64,000 nucleotides of DNA from Gemmiger sp. An120 (GTDB taxonomy: Bacteria; Bacillota; Clostridia; Oscillospirales; Ruminococcaceae): positions 62,001 through 126,000 of the forward strand of contig NZ_NFLN01000010.1 in NCBI RefSeq assembly GCF_002160955.1. The letters run 5' to 3'. This document shows positions 52,068 to 60,500 of this stretch, piece by piece. Both the position numbers and the translations under genes were made by a program. Position 1 is the stretch's first letter. Each line of letters begins with the position of its first letter. The notes beneath the pieces were generated by a model that saw only the letters and a program-made list of their open reading frames with translations, made no database searches and was not told the DNA's origin.

Positions 52068-53003
52068 TCAGCCTTTGACGCCGCCCACCGTCAGGCCCTT
52101 GACGAAATACTTCTGGAAGAAGGGATAGGCCAGCAGAATGGGCAGCACCACCAGCACAGTCAGGGCCATGCGGCCGCTGTCGGTGGGGGCGTTGGCGGCC
52201 ATCTCGGCGTATTCCAGGGCGTTGGCCGAGGACTGCTTCATAAACTCCAGGCTGTTCTGCATGCTCCACAGCAGGGTCTGCACCGGGTATTTTTTCTGGT
52301 CAATGATGTATAGCATGCCAAGGAACCAGTCGTTCCAGTAGGCGATGGTGGTGAACATCCCGATGGTGGCCAGGCCCGGCTTGGACAGCGGGGTCACGAT
52401 GCGGAAAAAGGTTTTGAACTCCCCTGCCCCGTCGATGCGGGCGGCCTCGATGATCTCCATGGGGATGCTCTTGTAAAAGGTGCGCAGCACGATCACGTAG
52501 AACGCATTCAGCGACATGGGAAAGATCAGCGCCCCCAGGCTGTTGCCCAGGCCCAGGATCTGGGTGTTGACCATGTAGGTGGCCACGATGCCGCCGTTGA
52601 ACAGCATGGTGAACAGCATCAGCAGGGTGAACAGCCGGTTGTAGGCGTAGTCCGCCCGGCTGAGCACATAGGCGAACATGGCGGTGATAATCAAACTGAA
52701 CAGGGTGCCCGCCACCGTGACGAATATGGTGATACCGTAGGAGCGCACCAGCTGGTCGCCCAGGCGGAAGAAGAAGCGGTAGGCGTCCAGGCTCCACTCG
52801 CTGGGGAAGAAGCTGTAGCCGTTCTGGAAAATGCTCTGCTCGCTGGAAAAGGATACGATCACCACCAGGATCAGCGGCAGCACACAGGCCAGCGCCCAGA
52901 GCAGAAAGATCAGGTTCAGGATCCGGTCGGCGCGCCGGGAGATGCGGTTGATGGCCAGGTCGCCCTCGCCCTCATCCCGCGGATGTTTTTTGAATGGCAG
53001 CAT
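52068..53003 (-). CDS. ABC transporter permease (LplC/YtcP type)
   Basis: A 311-residue permease with six helices and a charged N-terminus. LEFMKQSSANALEYAEMAAN and the EAA-loop-like segment EIIEAARIDGAGEFKTFFRIVTPLSKP (ends quoted: EIIEAARIDG, VTPLSKP) contact the ATPase. The C-terminus QKYFVKGLTVGGVKG is typical of the LplC/YtcP group. It pairs with the permease encoded 15 bases upstream. No ATPase gene is present, so a shared MsmK-like ATPase elsewhere is expected. Confidence 0.92.
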   Translation of the reverse strand: MLPFKKHPRDEGEGDLAINRISRRADRILNLIFLLWALACVLPLILVVIVSFSSEQSIFQNGYSFFPSEWSLDAYRFFFRLGDQLVRSYGITIFVTVAGTLFSLIITAMFAYVLSRADYAYNRLFTLLMLFTMLFNGGIVATYMVNTQILGLGNSLGALIFPMSLNAFYVIVLRTFYKSIPMEIIEAARIDGAGEFKTFFRIVTPLSKPGLATIGMFTTIAYWNDWFLGMLYIIDQKKYPVQTLLWSMQNSLEFMKQSSANALEYAEMAANAPTDSGRMALTVLVVLPILLAYPFFQKYFVKGLTVGGVKG

Positions 53004-53018
53004 GGTGTATCCTCCTTG

Positions 53019-53972
53019 TCAGAACAGGGCGCTGTCCGGCTCGATGCGGCGCACCGCCAGGTTGGCGCCCACCACCAGCACAAAGCCCACTACCGACTGG
53101 TACAGGCTGGCCGCGGCGGCCATGCCCACGTTGCCGGTTTCTTTCAGGGCCCGGTACACATAGGTATCAATGACCTGGGTGACCGGATACAGCGGGCCGG
53201 AATTGCGGGGAAGCTGGAAGAACAGACCAAAGTCGGCGTAGAAGATGCGCCCGATGGCCAGGATGGTCAGCACGATCATCATGGGTTTCAGGCAGGGCAG
53301 GGTGATCCGGCGGATCTGCTGCCATTTGGTGGCGCCGTCGATGATGGCGGCTTCGTAGTAATCGTTGGAGATGCCGGTCAGGGTGCTGATATACATAACG
53401 GTGGAGTAGCCCACGGTTTTCCAGATCTGGAAGAAGGTCAGGATCAGGGGCCATTTGCCCGGCTCGGAATACCAGTTGACCCCGGCAAAACCGAAGTAGG
53501 CCAGCAGGTGGTTGAACAGGCCGTCGTCCACGCTGAACAGCGAGAAAGCCATGAAGGAAACCACCACCCAGGACAGAAAGTACGGCGCCATGAAGATGGT
53601 CTGGTAGACCTTGGCCCGCCGCTTGCGCAGCAGTTCGCTCAGACCGATGGCCATGGATACCGCCAGCACCAGATCCAGCAGGATGAACAGCGCGTTGTAC
53701 AGGATGGTGTTGCGGGTGATGACCCAGGCGTCGGAGGTTTTGAACAGGAACTCAAAGTTCTGCAAAGCCACCCAGTCGCTGCCGAAGATGCCCTTGGGCA
53801 CGCTGAACCGCTTGAACGCCAGCAGCAGGCCGGACATGGGCAGATACCGGAACAGGAACATTACCACCAGCGCCGGCAGCGCCATGATGGTAAGGGGAAG
53901 ATTTTTGCGGAATGTTTTCAGAAAGCCTTGTTTTCTGCACACGGTGTCTGTGCAGGGGGCGGATCGTTTCAT
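53019..53972 (-). CDS. ABC transporter permease (LplB/YtcP-partner type)
   Basis: A 317-residue permease with six helices. A basic N-terminus is followed by NLPLTIMALPALVVMFLFRYLP, quoted by its ends NLPLTIMA and LFRYLP. The coupling loop is EAAIIDGATKWQQIRRITLPCL. It ends with the VVGANLAVRRIEPDSALF tail found in LplB-type proteins. First gene of the import operon. GGAGGAG precedes ATG 53970-53972. The promoter region is shared with the divergent regulator gene. Confidence 0.92.
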   Translation of the reverse strand: MKRSAPCTDTVCRKQGFLKTFRKNLPLTIMALPALVVMFLFRYLPMSGLLLAFKRFSVPKGIFGSDWVALQNFEFLFKTSDAWVITRNTILYNALFILLDLVLAVSMAIGLSELLRKRRAKVYQTIFMAPYFLSWVVVSFMAFSLFSVDDGLFNHLLAYFGFAGVNWYSEPGKWPLILTFFQIWKTVGYSTVMYISTLTGISNDYYEAAIIDGATKWQQIRRITLPCLKPMMIVLTILAIGRIFYADFGLFFQLPRNSGPLYPVTQVIDTYVYRALKETGNVGMAAAASLYQSVVGFVLVVGANLAVRRIEPDSALF

Positions 53973-54025
53973 GCGGCGCTCCTCCTCACGGCGGCGTTTC
54001 GCTGCCGGGTTTTCGTTCTGGCATT

Positions 54026-54055
54026 ATTATAAACGCCGCCCTTGCCCCGCCACAA
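54026..54055 (-). promoter_or_regulatory. Predicted promoter of the permease-sulfatase operon
   Basis: TTGTGG (54050-54055), 18-base spacer, TATAAT (54026-54031) on the minus strand. Confidence 0.55.
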
Positions 54056-54165
54056 CGCTACAATTTTCGCATAGGGTGCACTTTTTTTAGATGCGCCTTT
54101 TTCACAACAAATTTCTCCACCCCACCCAAAATTTTGCCACAAATGTATGTACCTGTGCAAAAAAT

Positions 54166-54175
54166 ATGCTATACT
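54166..54175 (+). promoter_or_regulatory. Predicted extended -10 promoter of the two-component genes
   Basis: TGCTATACT (-10 TATACT at 54170-54175 with TG one base before). There is no good -35. It lies about 50 bases upstream of the response regulator start. Confidence 0.5.
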
Positions 54176-54224
54176 GGGGGCCAACGGCCGGCTATCGGCC
54201 CACACCGGGAAAGGAGATCCGCCC

Positions 54225-55295
54225 ATGAAGATTCTGCTTGTAGACGACGATCCCCTGGCGCTGGAGGGCATCCAGCGCATGCTGCACTGGGAAGCCTTCG
54301 GCGGCGAACTGGCAGGCTGTGCCGCCAGCGGCGAGGAGGCTCTGGCCCTGCTGGAGAGCGAACGCCCCGACGTGGTGATCTCGGATATCCGGATGCCCGG
54401 CATGGACGGGCTGGACCTGGCCCGGCATATTTACGAGCACTGCCCCCACACCCGAATGATCCTGATCAGCGGCCACGGGGAGTTCAGCTACGCCCAGCGC
54501 GCCCTGCAATACCAGGTGACCGATTACCTGCTCAAGCCCATCACCCGGGCCAAGCTGAACAGCCTGGAAGAGCGGCTGGCCGCCATCCAGAAAGAGCTTA
54601 CCGCCGATGTGCCGCCCTGGTACGCCTGCGACGAGGAACTGCGCAACCGGGTGGGCCAGGCGCTGCGCAAGGGCGACATGGCCGCCATCGGCGAGCTGCT
54701 GATCCAGCCGGATGTGTTCCGGGCGCTGTGCAGCCGGCGGGATGTGCTGGGCATCCAGCTGCTGAACTATCTGTTCCTCTATCAGGAAGAACTGGGCAAG
54801 GACCGGGACTCGCTGGACGCGCTGCGCCAGGAGGCCATGGCTGAATACTGGGCCCTCACCTCCGCCGGGGAACGGCGTGCCTATCTGGCCGCCCGGTACT
54901 ACGACCTGATGGAGTATGCCGAAGCCCGCAAGGGTGAATACGCCAACCCCATCGTGCGCTACTGCCTGCAGGCCATTGAGGAAAACTTCTCCGATTCCAA
55001 CTTCAACGTTTCCAACCTGGCGGACACGCTGCATCTTTCCCTGTCCTATCTGAGCACCGTATTCAAAAACACCACCGGCCAGAACGTGAGCAGCTATCTT
55101 TCCGCCCGGCGGCTGCGCCAGTCCCAGCAGCTGCTGCGGGACCCCTCCATCCCCATCCGGGAGGTGTGCTTTCTGTGCGGGTATGACGATCCCCGCTACT
55201 TTGCCAAGCTGTTCAAAAAACACGCGGGCATGACGCCCAGCGAGTTCCGCAACCTGTATGCAGCCGGGCCGCTGCCGGCGGAGGAACCCTCATGA
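54225..55295 (+). CDS. Response regulator with AraC-type DNA-binding domain (YesN family)
   Basis: A 356-residue protein. The receiver domain (1-120) has the acidic pocket VDDDP, phospho-acceptor Asp54 in ISDIRMPGMDG, and LLKPITRAKL. A middle linker precedes a C-terminal AraC-type helix-turn-helix pair (about 250-345) with NVSNLADTLHLSLSYLSTVFK and GYDDPRYFAKLFKKHAGMTPSEFR. AAAGGAG lies upstream of ATG 54225. The stop overlaps the kinase start (ATGA). It lies between the importer and fucosidase genes and probably activates both. Confidence 0.92.
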   Translation: MKILLVDDDPLALEGIQRMLHWEAFGGELAGCAASGEEALALLESERPDVVISDIRMPGMDGLDLARHIYEHCPHTRMILISGHGEFSYAQRALQYQVTDYLLKPITRAKLNSLEERLAAIQKELTADVPPWYACDEELRNRVGQALRKGDMAAIGELLIQPDVFRALCSRRDVLGIQLLNYLFLYQEELGKDRDSLDALRQEAMAEYWALTSAGERRAYLAARYYDLMEYAEARKGEYANPIVRYCLQAIEENFSDSNFNVSNLADTLHLSLSYLSTVFKNTTGQNVSSYLSARRLRQSQQLLRDPSIPIREVCFLCGYDDPRYFAKLFKKHAGMTPSEFRNLYAAGPLPAEEPS

Positions 55296-57058
55296 GCATC
55301 ACCAAACGCACCTTTCTGAGTATCGGCGGGCTGTTCTGCCTGGTGCTGCTGGCACTGAACGCCGCCACCTACCTGCTGTTCCGCCAGTCCATCACCCGGC
55401 AGCTGATCACCTCCCAGGAGGCGGTGACCGAAGCCAACGTTCAGCTGAGCCATGTGTTCACCCAGACCACCGACAAGCTGATCTATCAGTATACCAGCGA
55501 CACGGAACTGGGCGAACTGCTCAGCCGTCCGGTGGGGCGGGACGAACTGGAGGACCTGAACACCAAATCCCTGCTCAACAGCCGGATGACCTACCACCTG
55601 AACGCAGAGAATCTGCTGACCAACAACGGGTTCCGGATGGAGCTGTATCTGGACCCGGCTTTGCCGGTAAGCGGCCTGTTCACCCCGGAAAACACCATTC
55701 TCAACGTGAGCCGGGTTTTCAGCGGCGACACCGTGGCCGATACCGAGTGGTACCGCACCGTGCGGGGCAGCACCCAGGGCCGGTATGTATTTCTGGATGA
55801 GACCCGCCAGCGGCTCTGCTTTGCTTTCAAGCTGCAGAACAGCGCCTACGCCGGCGCCCACCGCAAGGCGGGGCTGGGGGTACTGCTGGGCAGCCTGCCG
55901 CTGGACCGGCTGCCCAACCTGCTGTCTATCTTCCCCCTCACCGAACACAGCGGCTTTCTGCTGCTGAACCGGCAGGGGCGGCAGGTATTCTGCTCGGAGA
56001 ATCTGGACGGGCTGCCGATGGATGCCGCCCTGCCCCTGTCCGGCGAAACCAGCACCCGGCTGGATCTGGGCGGGCAGCGGTTTCTGGGCACCGCCGCCAA
56101 CCTGGAATCGGGGCTGCGGCTGGTGTTTCTGACCCCGTATTCCGACATTACCGGGCAGGTGTGGGGGATGATGTCCCCCTATCTGCTCTGCTCGGCAGTG
56201 TTTCTGGCGCTGGGTGTGCTGGTGGCACTGGGGCTGTCGGCGCAGGTGTCCCGGCCGGTGGTGCAGTTCACCCGCAAGCTGGAGGCCATCCGGGATACCC
56301 GCAGCGTCCGCCCGGAGACCTTTGCGCCCCAGGGCCCCCGGGAGATCCGGCAGCTGAACCGCAGTTTCGGGGAGCTGATCGGCCGGGTCAACGCCCTGAT
56401 CGAAGAGGTGACCCGCAAGGAGGATCAGCGCCGGGAAAGCGAGCTGCGGGCCCTGCAGGCCCAGATCAACCCCCATTTCATGCTCAACGCCATGAACGCG
56501 GTGAACTATATGGCGCTGGCCCGGGGTGAGGACGACATCGCCGCCACGGTGGACTCCATTGCCAGCCTGATGCGGTACAGCATCACCGAGCCCGACCGGC
56601 TGGTGACCATGAGCACCGAACTGGACAATATCCGGGAATACATTGCGGTGTATGTGCTGCGGTTCCGCCAGGATATCCGGCTGGAGGTGCTGCCCGGGCT
56701 GGACCCGGCCCAGGTGGTGATCCCCAAATTCACCCTGCAGCCGCTGGTGGAAAACTCGATCCGGCACGGTATCACCCGCCAGGACCCGGGCATCGTGATC
56801 CGCATCCGGGCTGTGGAAACCGACGGCGGCGTCTGCGTCGAGGTGACCGACACCGGCCGGGGTGCGGACGCGGCGCTGCTCAACGACTATCTGGATTACC
56901 GGCAGGTAGATCTGAAGGTGACCCACGGGTTCGGCATCCGCAACGTGAACGAACGGCTGCAGCTGCGGTTTGGCCCCGGCAGCCATCTGCGGTACGCCAA
57001 CTACGAGGGCGGCCGCCTGCTGGCCCGGCTGACCCTGCCCGGCAGCGGCCCGGCCTGA
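55292..57058 (+). CDS. Sensor histidine kinase (YesM family)
   Basis: A 588-residue kinase. An N-terminal helix (about 10-30), a large extracytoplasmic sensing domain (about 35-290), a second helix (LLCSAVFLALGVLVALGLSA), and a HAMP-type region follow. The His_kinase domain has His395 in QAQINPHFMLNAMNAVNYM, and the ATPase has LVENSIRHGI, VTDTGRGAD and GFGIRNVNERLQLRFG. It belongs to the group that pairs with AraC-type regulators to sense sugars or their binding proteins. The ATG overlaps the regulator's stop by four bases. Confidence 0.92.
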   Translation: MSITKRTFLSIGGLFCLVLLALNAATYLLFRQSITRQLITSQEAVTEANVQLSHVFTQTTDKLIYQYTSDTELGELLSRPVGRDELEDLNTKSLLNSRMTYHLNAENLLTNNGFRMELYLDPALPVSGLFTPENTILNVSRVFSGDTVADTEWYRTVRGSTQGRYVFLDETRQRLCFAFKLQNSAYAGAHRKAGLGVLLGSLPLDRLPNLLSIFPLTEHSGFLLLNRQGRQVFCSENLDGLPMDAALPLSGETSTRLDLGGQRFLGTAANLESGLRLVFLTPYSDITGQVWGMMSPYLLCSAVFLALGVLVALGLSAQVSRPVVQFTRKLEAIRDTRSVRPETFAPQGPREIRQLNRSFGELIGRVNALIEEVTRKEDQRRESELRALQAQINPHFMLNAMNAVNYMALARGEDDIAATVDSIASLMRYSITEPDRLVTMSTELDNIREYIAVYVLRFRQDIRLEVLPGLDPAQVVIPKFTLQPLVENSIRHGITRQDPGIVIRIRAVETDGGVCVEVTDTGRGADAALLNDYLDYRQVDLKVTHGFGIRNVNERLQLRFGPGSHLRYANYEGGRLLARLTLPGSGPA

Positions 57059-57098
57059 CCGGCAAAAAAATTTGCACCGGATACAAAACAATTCCCCC

Positions 57099-57127
57099 TT
57101 TGCGGCGGCGGGTTTCTCCCGTATAGT
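57099..57127 (+). promoter_or_regulatory. Predicted promoter of the fucosidase gene
   Basis: TTTGCG (57099-57104), 17-base spacer, TATAGT (57122-57127). Confidence 0.6.
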
Positions 57128-57170
57128 AAAAGCAGAAAAAACACCCGCTGTACGAAAGGATTCCACGGCC

Positions 57171-58532
57171 ATGAAACAACCCATCGTTGCCAACGGCGTA
57201 CACAACTATACCCCGCCGGAAGAATACGTACCGCCCCGGTCCGACCGGGTGCGGGAGCATCTGGACTGGTTCATGGGGCTCAAGCTGGGCTTCATGATGC
57301 ACTGGGCGCCCGGCTGCCAGCTGGGCACCTACGAAAGCTGGCCCCTGAGCGACGGCGACGCCGCCTGGAGCCAGGAAGATTTTACCTGGGCGGACCCGGA
57401 AACCTGCAAGCGCCAGTACCGGGAGGCCAACCGCACCTTCAATCCGGTCAAGTTTGACCCGGCTGGCTGGGCAAAACTGGCCCGGGAGTGCGGTTTCAAG
57501 TACCTGCTGTTCACCACCAAGCACCACGACGGGTTCTGCATGTTCGATACGCAGACAACCGACTACAAGATCACCGCACCGGACTGCCCGTTCCACACCC
57601 ATCCCGACGCGGACGTGGTGGGGGCGCTGTACCGGGAGTTCCGGCGGCAGGGGCTGGCCATCTCCACCTATTTTTCCAAGCCGGACTGGAACAGCCCCTT
57701 CTACTGGGCGCCGCAGTTCGGCCCCGCCCCCACCCGCAACGTGAACTACGATGTACAGGAGCACCCCGAGCTGTGGGAGCAGTATGTGCAGTTCACCCAC
57801 GAGCAGATCCGGGAACTGGGCACCCGCTACGGAAAGATCGATGTGCTCTGGCTGGACGGCGGCTGGGTGCGTCCCGACAACCAGGGGCAGGACATCCGCC
57901 TGGGTGAGATCGTGGAAGAACTGCGCGCCGGCCCGCAGCCCCATCTGATCGTATGCGACCGCACCTGCGGCGGCGAGCACGAAAACTTCATCACACCGGA
58001 AAAGACCATACCGGACACCGCCCTCTCGGTGCCCTGGGAGACCTGCACCACAGTGGGCGACAAATTCTCGTTCCACTACACCGACCGGTTCAAGAGCGGC
58101 CGGGAACTGGTGCATCTTCTGCTGGAGGTGGTATGCAAGGGCGGCAACCTGGCGCTGAATCTGGCCCCCCAGCCCGACGGGGCGCTGCCCGCCCCCGCGG
58201 TGCGTTCCTTGCGGGAGATGGGCGCCTGGCTGACCGCTTTCGGTGAGGGGATCTACGGCACCCGGATCTGTGCGCCCTACTTTACCGACCGGCTGTGCTA
58301 TACCCAAAAGGACGGCGCCATCTTTGCGTTCTACCGGTACGACGAGGTCCCCCGCCTGCCGGACCGTCTCACCCTGCGCACCGACCGGCCCATCGCCCAG
58401 GTATTCTGCATGCGCACCCGCAAACCGGTACGGTTCCGCACCACCGAAGAAGGGCTTGTGCTGGATCTGCAGGAACTGCCCATGGGCGGCGCGTTCTACG
58501 CCGAAGGGTTCCGCCTGATTCCGGCTGAATAA
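57171..58532 (+). CDS. Alpha-L-fucosidase, glycoside hydrolase family 29
   Basis: A 453-residue GH29 enzyme releasing L-fucose with retention. GLKLGFMMHWAPGCQLGTYESWP is the substrate start (ends quoted: GLKLGFMMHW, GTYESWP). KYLLFTTKHHDGFCMFDT has the substrate histidines, and DVLWLDGGWV at about residue 228 the nucleophile Asp. A short C-terminal beta domain follows. No signal peptide is present, so it is intracellular. AAAGGA precedes ATG 57171. It lies directly after the sensor kinase, in a locus with a sulfatase and an oligosaccharide importer, fitting degradation of fucosylated mucin- or milk-type glycans. Confidence 0.92.
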   Translation: MKQPIVANGVHNYTPPEEYVPPRSDRVREHLDWFMGLKLGFMMHWAPGCQLGTYESWPLSDGDAAWSQEDFTWADPETCKRQYREANRTFNPVKFDPAGWAKLARECGFKYLLFTTKHHDGFCMFDTQTTDYKITAPDCPFHTHPDADVVGALYREFRRQGLAISTYFSKPDWNSPFYWAPQFGPAPTRNVNYDVQEHPELWEQYVQFTHEQIRELGTRYGKIDVLWLDGGWVRPDNQGQDIRLGEIVEELRAGPQPHLIVCDRTCGGEHENFITPEKTIPDTALSVPWETCTTVGDKFSFHYTDRFKSGRELVHLLLEVVCKGGNLALNLAPQPDGALPAPAVRSLREMGAWLTAFGEGIYGTRICAPYFTDRLCYTQKDGAIFAFYRYDEVPRLPDRLTLRTDRPIAQVFCMRTRKPVRFRTTEEGLVLDLQELPMGGAFYAEGFRLIPAE

Positions 58533-58564
58533 ACGTTTTCTTTTCCTCCTCCTTTTTTGATAAC

Positions 58565-58628
58565 GCAAAAGCCTCCCTGCCGGAGGGACAGTCTGCCGCT
58601 GTTCCCCCGCTGACAGGGAGGCTTTTGC
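58565..58628. terminator. Long inverted repeat between the fucosidase gene and rodA
   Basis: GCAAAAGCCTCCCTG (58565-58579) and CAGGGAGGCTTTTGC (58614-58628) are perfect 15-base arms. The 34-base loop can itself fold (GGAGGGACAG with CTGTTCCCCC). It serves as a terminator for both convergent genes, or may be a copy of a short palindromic repeat. Confidence 0.75.
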
Positions 58629-58645
58629 CGTTGTTGTTCAGAAAA

Positions 58646-59842
58646 TCAGCGCCCGCTGCGCCAGCTGTACCGGCTGTTTCTGTATACGCTGAGCACCAGC
58701 CCCACGCAGATATACAGCATCAGCACGCTGCTGCCGCCCGCCGAGAAGAAGGGCAGGGTCACGCCGATGACCGGCAGCAGCATCAGGTTCATACCCAGAT
58801 TGATGATCAGCTGGAACGCGATGGCGGCAAAAACGCCCACGCACAGGTAAGTACCCATCCGCTGGCCGCTGTTGGCCCCGATGGTCAGGGTGCGGATGGC
58901 GATGGCAAACAGCACCCCCAGCACGATCAGGCAGCCCACAAAACCGATGCTCTCGGCCATGTAGCTGAACACAAAGTCGTTTTCCGAACGGGGTACATAG
59001 GTGTGGGCGTCACTGAACAGCCCCCGCCCGAAGATCCGCCCCGCGCCGATGGCGTTGCGGCCGTACTTCTGCTGCAGGATCACGTCTTTATATACCGGGT
59101 TGTCGGGATCAAACAGGCTCATGATCCGGTCCATCTGATAGCCCTGCAAAAGACCCGGGAAGAAAAAGATCACGCCCAGAAGCCCCGACACCGCCAGGCC
59201 GATCCCGGCGCTGATATATTTCCAGGACAGCCCGGCACTGAACAGCATCATGGCGCCGATGGCCGCAAATACGATCGCGGTGCCATCGTCACCCTGAATG
59301 TGCACAGTCAGTACCGGCGCCCCCATATGGGCCAGCAGCCCCAGCAGCTGTTTGGGCTCGTTGATGCGCTCCCGCACATTGTCCAGGTGCATGGCAAAAG
59401 TAAGCATAAAGCTGATCTTGGCCAGCTCGGTGGGCTGCAGGCTGATGCCGCCCGGCAGCAGGATCCAACTGTAGTTCTGGGTGTTGGAGGGGGCGTAGCC
59501 GATGGTGAAACCGGCAATATCCACATTGTGGAACACCAGGGTCAGCAGCACCAGGAACCAGGTCACCGACACATGCAGCGGCCACAGCCGGGCCAGCGTC
59601 TGGTAGTCCAGGTAGGACAAAAACACCGCGCAGCCCAGGCCCAGGATAAAGGCGCCCGCCTGCACCACCGCGTATTTGTACCCGCCCAGGCCCCGGGCCC
59701 CGGTGAGGGAATCGTAGCTGAAGCCCCCCGCGTAATAGCGGCCCACCGAGATCAGTACGATCACGGCAAAGATCGAGCAGGCCATGCAGAGGAACAGATA
59801 GGTTTTATCGGTTGTTTTCAGATAATTGCGCACCGCTTTCAT
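58646..59842 (-). CDS. rodA: Rod shape-determining protein RodA (SEDS glycosyltransferase)
   Basis: A 398-residue SEDS protein with about ten helices. It polymerises lipid II with PBP2. SNTQNYSWILLPGGISLQPTELAKI, cited by its ends SNTQNYSWIL and QPTELAKI, and HIQGDDGTAIVF contain the conserved loop and the catalytic Asp (quoted DDGTA). QKYGRNAIGAGRIFGRGLFSDA, PRSENDFVFSYMAE and TLPFFSAGGSSVLMLY complete the set. AAGGAG precedes the ATG at 59840-59842. It is 30 kb from mrdA and mreBCD, in its own unit with a possible -10 (TATAAT, 59928-59933). Confidence 0.93.
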   Translation of the reverse strand: MKAVRNYLKTTDKTYLFLCMACSIFAVIVLISVGRYYAGGFSYDSLTGARGLGGYKYAVVQAGAFILGLGCAVFLSYLDYQTLARLWPLHVSVTWFLVLLTLVFHNVDIAGFTIGYAPSNTQNYSWILLPGGISLQPTELAKISFMLTFAMHLDNVRERINEPKQLLGLLAHMGAPVLTVHIQGDDGTAIVFAAIGAMMLFSAGLSWKYISAGIGLAVSGLLGVIFFFPGLLQGYQMDRIMSLFDPDNPVYKDVILQQKYGRNAIGAGRIFGRGLFSDAHTYVPRSENDFVFSYMAESIGFVGCLIVLGVLFAIAIRTLTIGANSGQRMGTYLCVGVFAAIAFQLIINLGMNLMLLPVIGVTLPFFSAGGSSVLMLYICVGLVLSVYRNSRYSWRSGR

Positions 59843-59927
59843 GCTGTGTGTCTCCTTATAAATCAAACCGGCCGGACTGTGCCCGGCGCGGCAAAAGCCG
59901 GTTTTGCCCCAAAGGGCATATGTAGGT

Positions 59928-59933
59928 ATTATA
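59928..59933 (-). promoter_or_regulatory. Predicted -10 of rodA
   Basis: TATAAT on the minus strand, about 86 bases upstream of the start codon. No good -35 is found at 17 bases. Confidence 0.45.
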
Positions 59934-59968
59934 GCATACCCGCCCGCAAAATGGTATGCCCGGGCGGA

Positions 59969-59997
59969 TTGCAGTTTCCCTCGGATTATACTATAAT
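59969..59997 (+). promoter_or_regulatory. Promoter of tsaE-tsaB
   Basis: TTGCAG (59969-59974), 17-base spacer, TATAAT (59992-59997). It is divergent from rodA. Confidence 0.8.
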
Positions 59998-60071
59998 AGT
60001 TGAAGTTTACACACCTTATATACGAGGCAGGCCGCCCGGATGTGACAGCGGGCGGCGGCAAGGAGGGGCAC

Positions 60072-60500
60072 ATGGCGGTTTTTCACACCTCAAACCGGGA
60101 GGAAACAGTGGCCTTGGGCCGGCGGCTGGCCGCTAAGCTGGCGCCGGGCGCCCTGGTAGCCTTTACCGGCGGGCTGGGCATGGGCAAGACGGCGTTCTCC
60201 CAGGGCATTGCCGAGGGGCTGGGCTGTACCGACCCGGTAAGCAGCCCCACCTTTGCCATTGTAAATTACTACCGCGGCCCCCGGCCGATGGCCCATTTTG
60301 ATCTGTACCGCATCCATTCGGAAGAGGATCTGTACACCGCCGGGTTCTATGAATATCTGGACGAAGGCGCGGTGGTGGCCGCCGAGTGGAGCGAGAGTTT
60401 CGCCGCCCTGCTGGACGCGGAAAACCCGGTGCGGGTTGACATCCGCCCGGGCGCGGGCCCGGATGACCGGGAAATCGAGATCGAGGGGGTGGAGCTGTGA
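60072..60500 (+). CDS. tsaE: tRNA t6A threonylcarbamoyl synthesis ATPase TsaE
   Basis: A 142-residue P-loop ATPase. The Walker A is FTGGLGMGKT, SSPTFAIVNYY is the switch, MAHFDLYRIHSEEDL follows, and AEWSE is the late catalytic motif. TsaE drives cycles of the TsaB-TsaD complex that makes t6A37 in ANN-decoding tRNAs. AAGGAGGGG precedes ATG 60072. The stop overlaps the GTG start of tsaB (GTGA). tsaD is not in the window. Confidence 0.94.
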   Translation: MAVFHTSNREETVALGRRLAAKLAPGALVAFTGGLGMGKTAFSQGIAEGLGCTDPVSSPTFAIVNYYRGPRPMAHFDLYRIHSEEDLYTAGFYEYLDEGAVVAAEWSESFAALLDAENPVRVDIRPGAGPDDREIEIEGVEL

